A DNA stretch of 64,000 bases from NCBI RefSeq assembly GCF_032854445.1, contig NC_088295.1:23299385-23363384 (forward strand), given 5' to 3'. Under the pieces are notes generated by a model. It saw nothing but the letters and a program-made list of their open reading frames with translations. It did not search any database and was not told the DNA's origin. This document shows, one piece after another, positions 27,401 to 39,400 of the stretch. Source of the stretch: Liolophura sinensis. Taxonomy: Eukaryota > Mollusca > Polyplacophora > Chitonida > Chitonidae. The translations under genes and the position numbers were made by a program. Position 1 is the stretch's first letter, and each line of letters starts with the position of its first letter.

Positions 27401-30400
27401 AGTGGTCTACTATGCCGTAGTGAAGCAACATCTGATCTGAGTGACTATCAGCAACATCTAGTGCTCATCCCCATGGACTGGAACGTAAAATGACTTATAT
27501 TTAAGTGTATGGATTACTTCACAATTGATTTATAGCTTTTATACCTTCAGGTTCCCAACAGCTGTGTGATGTAGACTGGTATCTGGAGGAGTCATCTGGC
27601 CAGTGTTATGGTCTGAGTCAGTCCAGCCAAGCCTTCTCTGATGCCGACTCAGACTGTAAAGCCAAAGGGGGACACCTGGCTAAGGCAGAGGGGAATGTAA
27701 CCATGGAGTGGATTAAGCAAAGTTTGAATGGTCATTTTTTTTGTTGTTGTTGTTGTTGGTAAAAAAATGTGACTAAAAGAAAAAGAAGCATTCAACCTCA
27801 TTTTTGGACGGGGAATATTCAGAATTTCCTGCTTCCAAGAAATTCAAGCCAATCCAGTCAGGAAAACCTGGATTCAAACCTGCAAATTGTCTTCAGAGAG
27901 CACAAGCCTTTTACAGAATCAGCCAGTCAGACATGAGCATTACTTGTGTACAACATATTGGATTGCTTTGGTGGCCTAATGGTTAGTGCATCCTCCTCAG
28001 AGTTGGGAGACCACGGGATCAAACCCGGGTCTAGTCATACCAAAGACATAAATAATAGTACTTGCTGCTGCTTCTCTTGACACTCAGCACTTAGAGGTTA
28101 GAGCAAGGCAACATGACTGGTTGGCCTGGTATCAGTATAATGTGACTGGGCGAGGTATCCTGTGTCTTCAGCATGATACTTCAGTGGCAGCAGAACTTAT
28201 GGACTCACCCTGGCACAAGAAGACTCACTACATCTACACACACCTAATAGCTTGTTGTCATCATATGATTGAAAAATGCTTAAGTACAGCGTTAAACACC
28301 CAGGCATACATACATACATATATACATGTATCTGTATATTTTCTATTTGACCCTCCTGTAGATTACCCAAGCGTGAACAGTGTATACCTGAGCCTGCGTC
28401 AGTACCCTCAGCTGGGTCATCGTTACAGGTGGTATGATGACAGTGTCACGCAAACAGTGACTTTGTCCAGTGCCACATACAGGTGTGCTGTGCTGGCCAG
28501 AGAAGGCACAGACTGGGCATGGAACACTGCTAATTGTGCTGATCAACATCACTATCTGTGTCAGAGAGAACCCTACGGTAAGTCAGGTTATTGCTGTCTC
28601 AAGTGTCACAACCAGAAATCAACTTGCAGTATGAGTTTGGAAGATTAAGTTATCTGCATAACCAAATTTGTTTCAGAAGTGCTTTTGTGTAGCACATGTA
28701 CTGATGTGTATGAGGAGAAAAAATGGAGTTGATTTATTTTTGTATACTTCATTTCCAGTCTAGCCTGTAGAAATGCCCTTTCAGTATTACCTGGTAAAGA
28801 TTTTGAAACAACTTTTTCTGATAAGAATTAATTAAACTTTAAATGAAAAAACTATTAAGTCGTGGTGGTGTTAAATAAGAAAATTTTAAAGGGAAATTCA
28901 TCGCTGTTCTAATGTGTGGGCCAGATGAAATAACAAGCAACTGAGGCAGCACAAAGATTCCCATAATGCATCTGTCTCTTGTGGATCGCACATGCAAACA
29001 GCATGATACATTGAAAGCGAATTATAAGTCTAGTGAATGAAATACAACCTTCCTATCTCTTGATGTTTTATGAAGTGTTCATATTTCCGAACGATCTTTA
29101 TGGCAGAACTGAAGTTACATGGTAGACCACATAATTACAACACAATACCATGCTTGACATTTCAAGTTCGCTGAAGATATCTGGTCATCTAGACAAGGGG
29201 AGGTAATTGAATCAAACAAATCAGACTTTCTAAACACAGTGAGTTGATGGTCAAAGGGAAACCCTGGATAAAACTGAACATTTGGTTCTTCACTTAAAGC
29301 CAGATATGTGTCAGTAGACGTGTGGAAGTCTCGGCTTTATGTGGATGATGTCTAAAATAACATCAAAATTGTTTTGACATCCACTGTATGTTCCTTAAAA
29401 GGAAAACTTAAAAATAAAAAAACTCTGGGTGCCATACATTTCATCCGTTAACCGTTACTCTAGCATCAGTATCTCTACAATTTTCTCTCCATTTTTGTCT
29501 CATTTATAATTTTTGATCAGACATCTCCCCACGAAGACTGGTTGTGGATGGCCTGAATGACACTGCCCCTGCCATGCCCTCACAGGGTGTTGTTAACCTG
29601 ACCACAGGTATCCTAAACACAGCGGTCAGCTTGTCGGGAGCAGAAGTAAGCTGGTCACTAATGGATGAGTGTGCTGTGAATCCCATATTCTGTCACAGTG
29701 GGTTTGGAGTAAGGTTCTGGTTATACCTCATCCCTCAGCCTGGTGTGACTGGCTGTGCCCTGCTAGAGAAGAGGTCCAGTACAAAAGCTGGTTTCAGCCT
29801 CTCCCTGCAGTCGGGTGCAGAGGGAGAGTTGATGACGTTCACAGAACGGACTATCTAATGAGGTCCACACAACAAGCTTCTACATCACTACCACAAGCTG
29901 GACATATGTGTCTGTCTCAAGGTACCCTGATCAATCTGTGGCCGTGTACCTGAATGGCCTGTTAGCTCAGACAAACACTTCCTCAGTGACAGTGGGTTTT
30001 GAGTTTCCCACCCCTCCCCTGGGGACTGTGGCTGAGGTGAGGGTAGGAGCCTGTCTTGAAGATAGTGTTACTCTACCTGTGTGGGTGGAGGATCTGATGA
30101 TTGTAGACCATATCCTAAACGAAGCTCATGTTCGACAAACAGGTGAGAACATTCAAGTACATGATGTATATAAAGTACAACACTGTAGTTTGTTCAGTTT
30201 TACTAGTCTCTTCGTAATTCTTAGGTTATAATTAAGCTGATACAATGATGTATGAGAAATTTTGTTGGACTAATGAATTACTTTTAGTAAAAATCCCTTA
30301 TAACTGAACATGATTTTTCACCAACTAATTACCCTTTAGTACTAGGGTTTGTACATTTAGTAGAGCAATTACTAAGCAATTACTAAGTAAATTACTAAGT

Positions 30401-33400
30401 GAAAAAGTACATGGACTTACTGTATTGCAGCTTTATAATATGAAACAGTATTTCCTTCTAAATTTATTTTCTGCTACAGTTTATCAGTCACAAGATTAAT
30501 ATCTCTGTAGAGCACATCTATGTTATTTTCTTATTTACTATATTTCAACAGTGTTGTTGGTTTTACCGGACAAATTGGTGCCTGGAGAAACCACAAGTAC
30601 CTTGCTGTTATCTGGAGGTGTGGAGTTAGATGATGGCAAGTTTGGATATGGCCTGTCATTTCTCAGCTCACCTGAACAGTGTGCCTCTGATGGGCAGTTT
30701 GTACAGGACTGTCTTGGTACAAGTTCATCATGTGAAAAAGGTTTCACTTTCAGTTTCTGGCTGTATCCAGAGCTTCCCACAGCTGATCACATTGTACTGT
30801 CAGCTCTCAACAGAGACAATGGATTTGCAGTTTACTATATTGCTGCCTCAAACCATTACAGTGTGATTCATCGTTATGGAGGAATGGAGCACAGCTATGG
30901 CATTTCTCTCCCGACTACAGTATGGTCACATGTTCTGGTCACATGGTCAGAGCCAACAGGTGCCCTCTTATGTGTGAATGGTAAACATAAGGAACCTGTG
31001 AGATCTTCGAGCCCTATCACCTCCCCGAAACAGTTTATCTTTCCTAACAAGCTTCAGTTTGGTTGTCGTGGTGATAGTCAACTATCTGGTGATTTTAAGG
31101 GAAAGCTGGATGAGTTCAGTTTTAAAAGACAAAATATGATCAGAAGTGAGGTGGCTCAGGAATATGGTAAGCTGGTTTTCAGAATTTTCCTCTGCTCAAA
31201 ATATTGCTGCTTGTCTTAACTTTTATATATTTTATCCCCATCTTAAATAGCACGTTTTATCTTAACCCATGGTCTGGTGAACTTTTCTTTTTCTACCTTT
31301 TTCTCATTGATATCTGTACGTTTTAACCTTAACATATGATATGTTGTAAACTGACAACAATACTGACATCAGTTAAAGACTGCTGTTTTGGTAAAGCTAA
31401 AGCATGGTTGTGGCATTTTGTTCCCTCACAGTGAAAATGATGTATGCTGAGACAGCTATTGAGCTCAGTTTTGATGAACCCCTGGGCAGTGATGTCACAC
31501 CAAGTCTTAAGCAGACAGAGGGTGTTTATGAGTCAGCTCTTGAGTTTGATGGACTTGGGGCGTGGTTAAACTTGACTGATAACCTAACAAGCATCAGCTG
31601 CATTCTCGGAGCTCCAGTCTGTACTAGTGGATTGACACTGACCTTTCTTTTCAACTTCAAGGGAGATCACCTAGAGCATGACCAGTACTTCATTACCTCC
31701 CCTGGCGAGCAGGGCGATGGACTTGGGCTATACTTCAGGTATACTGCCCAGAACAAAAGTCTTCCCTTTAGGAGATACTTTGAGCTGGGTTATCGTATTG
31801 AGAGTAAGGAATATAGTGCATGGTTTAACCTGGTACAGGATCAGTGGTTACAGCTATTTGCCACATGGTCAGATTTGTTTGGCCTCTCAGTCTATATAGA
31901 TGGAAAACTGATAGCTACAGATGTGACAGGGTCTCCGCGAGGTGTTCAGCCATTCAGCCAAGTACCACAACTCATCCTGGGCAGAAGAATAACTGATCCA
32001 AGGGATACCTATGGGAAGTTCCTGATTGATCATCTGGAGTTGTTGGATTATGGGCACCCAGTAGGCCAGAGTTTTCTCCCCTTAGTTAATGGTAAGTTTT
32101 GAAGGGCAGAACCTCTCCAGAAATCTAGGTTCTAGCTTTGAAATACATTGCTTTTTCCCTGGGATATTGAGACTTTATGTCATTAAATTCCCTAAGTTAT
32201 AGGGTCTTACAAATCTATGCTTGTGAAGAAAAATATTCTCCTTCCATATTCTTTAGCTCAGACTTGAAACATGACCACAAGCAAAAAACACAGAGGTAAA
32301 TTTGTACTATGCAATCAGGAGCAGAAATAAGTGATAAGTTTACAGGGCTAAAAGCTCCACATTTTCAGTGATTAATTCTGGACCTCTTGATTTTAGATTT
32401 TATTTTATTTTATTGTATTTTTTTCTTATTTATTGACAGTGCATGGTTGGAAACACCAGGTCCACAGAGAGAGTGTAGGATATCCATACCTGGCAGTCCA
32501 GGAGGAGGTAACTCTTGATGAATGTCGCGGGCTGTGTGAATCAGATGGAGTGGCTAACTGTGACATGTTTGAGTTCTGTCCCATCTCTGATGTTGGAGTG
32601 TGCAGGAGAATGGCTCGCAAAACTACAGCTCCACCCAACTCGGTCATTTCTGTGTCCTGTGATCTGTTTACCTCAGAACTCATATCAGGAACAGGTGAGT
32701 ATTGGAAGGATGTTATTTTTCTAAAAGACACAGCATATGCTTTAGTCAGCAGAAATGGTATGTAAAATAATTATTTGATTGGGATCATGGGAATGCCATT
32801 AATTAAATGATTCAGAGTTATAATTTTTATAAGGCATAAAGGATAGTGCTAACAAAGACTGTGTTGTATTTTGTTATGACACTTGCAGTAGTGCCGTTAA
32901 CCATACTGTGAATTTCTTTGTCTGATTTCAGATTTGTTTATTGGCTGCTTTGAGAGTTACCCAGGTAACTACAGCCTGTCGGTGCTGAATTCCAGCACAG
33001 CAGTGTGTCGTGAGGTATGTGCTCGCCAGGACTACAATTATGCTGGTCTGGAAGGCAGGGTGTGTACATGCTCTGAGGAAATCCCGGGGGAATCCCCTGT
33101 GTCTGTGTTACTCTGCTCTGTGCCATGTGAGGACCTGTCTAATCAGACATGTGGAGGGGAGGGGAAGATGTCTCTGTACTCGGTGACAGCTGCTCGTCAC
33201 TTTCTGAATGTGACCACTCCCATTACTGACCTGTTTATTACCTACTTCCCGGGCACCTCCATGATGGAGAATGAGACTCTGTCACTGATGATAAATGTGA
33301 CGGAGTCAGGTGAGGCAGGCTTTAAGGTGGATTTCGGGGATGGCTCTGACATCTTTTACTCCCAGAGGACTGTCTGGTCACACAACTACTCTCAGCCTGG

Positions 33401-36400
33401 CTCCTATCAGGTACAAATCACAGCCCTGAATGAGATCAGCTCACTGACAGCCCAGCAGGTCATTGTGGTACAAGAAATCACAACCACATTCCCTCCCCCT
33501 ACCACAACTGTATTACCCCTGACGGACCTGTCTCTCAGCTACACCTCCCCCGGGCTGCTCAGCATGCCAGTAGACTTCATCCTCACCTTCTCTAACCCTA
33601 GTAGCATGGCCTGTTTCTTGTGGGACTTCGGTGATAACACGACCTGGATGTTTGGGCCCAGTACCTGCCAGTCACCGGCCACAGTGAATGGCAGCTCTGT
33701 GGTGTCACTCAGTAAGAATGTGTTATCTGTGAACCATTTGTACAGCACGACTGGTCAGTATGATGTATCTGTGATGGGAAAGGACAGCTGGTATGAAGCT
33801 GTGGCTGAGATCAGAGTAGAGGTTATCAATAGCACATGTGTGCCTCCATCAGTGTCAATCCTGGCTCTGTCACAAGACACTGACTCCCCTGTCTGGTGGC
33901 CCCAGTCCCACAGACTGGAAATCCTGGTGTCCACCCAGGCCAGGTGTGTGCCTGCTCAAACCCTTCTCTACCACTGGAATCTGTACAACGTCAGATCGCA
34001 GGGAACACCCTTACAAGCGTTAACTTTATCAGGGGCAGATAAATCTGTCTTGGTTATCTCCCCTGATTCTCTCGCACATGGATTTTACTATACTAACGTA
34101 ACAGTGTCTTATCAAAATGACGGCACAATGTCAGACAGCAGTTCTGGGTATTTTGAGATCACAGAGGATGATTTGTTTGTTCGGCCACATGGAGGCCAGC
34201 AGAGAACTGTGTGTGACAGCAGTGACCTAGAGTTAGGCGTAGAGGTGTACTACGGTCGAAGTGTCACACCCATGTCTGACCCTAGCCTAACTTATGCATG
34301 GTCTTGTCTTCCCGTGTCCACCTTCTGTACCGAACTCTCTTCGTTGACCACAGCTGGTAATGTCCAGCAAGTAGTGGTCGCCTCAGACAAGCTGATTACA
34401 GGTGTGGTGTATAGCCTGACTATACAGGTGACAAGAAATGCAATCACCTCTCAGGTACGACAGACACTGACAGTAAAGGGCTGCTCTGATCCATCCATAC
34501 ATCTCAGGTAAGTGCTTGTGCAGATGTACTGAAATGTGAGACTGGCATTTTGTGTAGTTAAAACAAAGTTTAAGCTGTAAATCTGAGGTGTCCAGCGTGG
34601 CTTTTATCAGATATGTGCTGTAGAGAGTAACTGAAGTTGCTTTTAAAACATTAGTGTTCATGAAAAAGATTTATCACTAAGACTTATGTAATGAAAAAGC
34701 TTTATCATCTTAAATTGGTATTAAACATGATGTTTAGGGCTTGAATGCCTGTGAATTTCCAGGCAACCACCACTTGATGTTTTTTCTTTCAGAGTTGCTG
34801 GGAATGGACTGGGGACTGTCAGTACTGAGCTGCCATTTAAGATGGAGGCTTGTCCAGCTTGTAGTTCTAACAAAACAGGAAAGTCATACAACTGGACAAT
34901 ATATGAGGTCACCCCAGGAGGCGTAAAGATGGTTCCCATAGACAGTCTGCAACTTACAGCAGGTAAAGAGAGCTGATTATCTATGAGACTCAGTTTGTGT
35001 GGAGAAAGTGTTTGCAGCTGTTCACAATATTAGTAATAAAAGTTAAGAAAAAAGTGCTTTTTTTCTTCCCTGGAGTTAACCAGATTTCTGATTATTTTAT
35101 GTATTGTATTGTTTTCCTTATAGATACATCAGGGTTTATATTACCTGGAAACTCTCTAGAACCAGGTAAGATGTATCAGCTAGAGGTGAGTTCTGGGGGA
35201 ACCTCATCCATGGTGGCGTTAACAACTGGTGCTCCACCTTACAATGGCATCTGTTATAGCAACCTGTTTGATGGTAAGACTTTTTCTGATATTTATGCTT
35301 ATCCTTTTTGGAAGACATGTAACTTTGTGCATTAGGATTGTTTCTGAGCAAACTGAAGGATTCATTGAACGTGGTAAGTACATTTAAGTACAGCTGTGGA
35401 TTGATTATTCTTCCATATTTGGAACTTTTATGAAGCAATATATAGTAAATTATTGAAAAATAATGTTTTTACCATTAATGACATGACAAAACCACTTCTA
35501 AGCATAAAATCAGGTTGAAAATTTGACTGTCATTTTGTCTTGCTTCACTTCTGTGGTGATCATCCACAGGTTTTACTCACACAGTACTGCAAGCTTCAGT
35601 TAGAATCCCTTTGCTAATACTATAACATCAGGTATTGTTGTGTTGTACCATGACTAAAGGCCTTTAGTTCAGTGTGTTGTTTTTATATAGGGGTACATAG
35701 AATTATATGTGAATGGTCTGGCTTTTTGGATTAGAGTAATGTCTCTCTCTCTTTCAGGAGTGGCTTTTGCAGCAGAGTTCACCTTTACCTGTGTGGACTG
35801 GTTATCTCACTCAGACAACCGACCCTCTGTCCCCAGACAAACCCTGACTTACCGCTTTGCCTACAAGGTCAGGGGGTCATCTGTGGAGCCTAAGACCTTC
35901 CTGGAGATATCTGGCTTTGATGTGACCACTCCCGGCAACCGTCTGCGCCATGGCTTACCAGAGTTTGATTGGTTTGTGGACATCACTGTGACAGTTGTGG
36001 ACTATAATTCTGTCAGTACCACGGTCACTATACCCGTGCAGGTGAGATACTGAATGTGTATATCTGTCTTCTCTATATGTCTGTAAATTTGTGTCTTAAA
36101 AGGACACATGAAACACTTTGGTTTTATTTCTTAATATGCAGATTATCAGGTGTAAAAAACATACAAACAAAATTTTCAACTTTCACCTTGTAGGGTAAAA
36201 ATGGCTTCAAACTACAGTTTTTGTAACTCTCCGGTCAATACGGAAATTAAGTAGCTTGCATCGGTGACGTCAACAATGACCCCTGTGTATGAAGTACTCT
36301 GTGGGAACAAATCAAACGTGTCTGGCTGAATGGGGGCAGGGGCATTGGGAACAGACTGAATGGGGGCGGGTGTAGGGACGTGGATAGGGCGCTACGCTGG

Positions 36401-39400
36401 CCCGAAGAAGCCATGCAGTATCTGTGTACATGTCACCTTGCCCACTCTGTAGTGACACGGTTCACCGGGCTCAGGGCACTTCGGGGGTGTTCAAGTTTCG
36501 TGAAAGATCAGCGATGAAGTAATTTCTGAATAAAACTGACCGATGACAGAAAATATGCATAATACAGAGGGATAATGAACAGGTATGAAACTACCCCCAA
36601 AAATAAATTTTTTTAACAAAAATCCGAGGCATAATATTCTTCATTTGGCATAGAAACATAATCTTTATTTTATAATTCCTTTTGATGTATCCTTTAATGC
36701 AGTTTTCATAAAAATATATTACATGTACAGTATTTGTATCCTTACATCACCTAGGGTTCTCGATTGCCATTGGCTTACTAGACAAATTGAAATATCGACA
36801 TACACTTGCCAGAGCTGCAGGCCACGCGAACACAGGGTATATACATCAAGTTGAGGGTTTAAATAAGTGATATCCTGTGCAGCTGAATTTGATTTGCAGG
36901 AACAAGTATGATGAGTTTGGTGATGTCCTTATGTGACACTGCATTCCATGACGCATCATTCCGACGTCACACCATATCAGTCACCAAAGCCTGCATGATG
37001 TGTCTTAATCCAGCTTCATGCATAATCAAGAATGGCTTTCTATTTGACAAACATTACGGGGACAAAATCGTTATCCATGTGTTGAGAAAAGTATATGTGA
37101 ATTTAACCCTGGGTGTGAAACTTTGCTTGGATCACAGGGTTAGAATTTTAAATCCCCATATACCCTTCTTAACATGTCAATAACTTATGGCATACCTGCA
37201 CATATTTATAAGGCCTTTAGCCGTAGTAATGTTAAAATAGAAATAGAAGCATAATTTTATTTTGATTACCCTTCTGTTTTTCGAATGTAGATACATGTTG
37301 TTACTCTCTGTTTTTATTGTTATCAGATCTATGAGAATCCTGCTGGTTTGGAGGAGCTGGTACAAACCTACTTGGTTTCAGATTGTATTCCTGATCAGAA
37401 CACAGGCTGTACTCTGCTGGTCAGTAATGGGCTGCTGGACATCCTCAATGACAAGGTAATACTTAACCGCTTCTATGCAAAAATCAGAATTTTCCTCTTA
37501 ATCCAGGGATAAAAAGATTGCAGATGTAATGTTTTATTATTGACAGGATATTTTCATCTCATTAACAGGTTACAAAGAATGGATTTTCAGACACTGATGG
37601 TTCTTCCTGACCCAGTTCTTTCAGTTTTTCCATTTAATCCAAGGATAAAAAGATTGCAGCTATATTCTTTTATTACTGAAGCGATCTTTTCATCTCATCA
37701 ACAGGTTACAAAGGAGGGATTTTCAGCCACTGATGGTTCTTCTGGTTCCAGTGCTGAGACAGGGGGCACCACAGGTTCTGAAGGTTCCACTGGCTCTGGA
37801 GGTTCCACAGGTGCCACAGGTTCTGGAGGTTCCACAGGTTCTGGAGGTTCCACCAGTTCTGGAGGTTCCAACAACTCTGGAGGTTCCACTGGCTCAGGGG
37901 GTTCCACTGGCTCTGGAGGTTCCACCAGTTCTGGAGGTTCCATTGGCTCAGGAAGTTCCACAGGCTCTGGAGGTTCTGGTGGATCTACCTCAGGAGGAAG
38001 CAGTTTGGTACAGGTAAGATTATCAGGTGTGAATCACACAAATTGGAAATACGTGGAATGCAATATTACAGAGGTGTTTTTGCACAATACAATGTCAGTT
38101 CATTGCCTTTAATCTCTCTGCAGTCGCAATGGTTGTGTAGCTCTGTTCTTTCCTAAAGCTTTGATATTTGCATTTAGTTTGAAGCCATAATTTGTGAGAA
38201 TTTGTTGGTTTATGAAAAGATCATGTTCAGTATCTACCTGTATGCACCTGTATCATGAATGTGCTTGTGTATTGTAGGTCCTGGATGATGTGGTGAGAAT
38301 CCTGTCAGAGAACACCAACATTGTGAACACTGTGTCTCAGCTGGAGATGGCAGTGGAGGCTGTCACAGCCATCCAGAAGACACTCAAGTACCCAGGCCTG
38401 CTCTCTCAGGTTTGTCTCTTCTAATCACCATACATGTTATTCTACGGCCATCTGTCAGAATGAATTAGGAGTTGTGATGTCTGTCATTGTTGCAGTTTAG
38501 CAGCAGAAAAAAATAAATAGACAAGCTCTCATTGCTTGTTGTTTGCCTTGGTGACAATAAGCAATATTCAATGCTCATGTGGCCATTTGTGCAGTCTCAC
38601 ATTATCTGTAAGTCACGTGTGGGAAAGTTCATCAGTAACTTGTCAAAGGTTGATGGTTTACTCCGGCGTCCTCCACTCATAATGCTGAGTGCCATCATAT
38701 CAGTGAAATATGGTGTCAAATAAATAAAAAAAAATAAAAAGAACTTCTCTGTAAGTAGGGTCTGAAAGTCTTGTAGATTGTTAAAGCTTTTACTTTAATT
38801 ATTGGAAATACTTTGAAGAAAAATGCACTTTTGCTGATGAAACTGAGAATTGTGTATTTTGTTTTCATCAAATTTAGTCAGCTCAGCAGAGCACAACAGA
38901 AATCCTCAGAAGCCTGGTTACTCGAGCCCCATCCTTGTTAGCCTCTGCAGATGTATCATTGTCTTCTGAGATTGGAAAAGGTTGGTCTAAGCAGTGTATT
39001 ATATAGAGACATTTCATACAGTGTGATTTGTATTTCTAATTTGTCATATTAAATTTCTGAATAGCCATTTTAATTTCAATTAAATGGGGGAAACTGTATG
39101 AGATAGAACTTTATACCTTTCATTAGACTGATTGCATGTGATCAGTTGATACAAGTTTGATTTGATCATAGCTTTTGGAACACAGTATTGTAAATACATG
39201 TTTTTTTCACTCTATAAGGTGTGGAAAAAAGTATTTCAGCTCTGCAAGAGCAAGATCCAGGAGCTTTTGGGATGTTCATCAATGAAAATGGTCATCAAAA
39301 AGATATTTCTAACTAAACTAAGAGCAAAACACAAGTGAGTGATGATCCAGTGTAATTCCTCACAGAATGGACAGTTTAATTTCCCTGTGTTACAGCCCTG

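Noticed and set aside
28869-29460. Possible inverted-repeat element
   Set aside because: Ends share only A/T-rich words; no convincing terminal repeats or target duplication.
37698-37961. Minus-strand Pro/Glu repeat protein
   Set aside because: Antisense shadow of the Gly/Ser/Thr minisatellite; the plus frame has splice sites and fits the gene.
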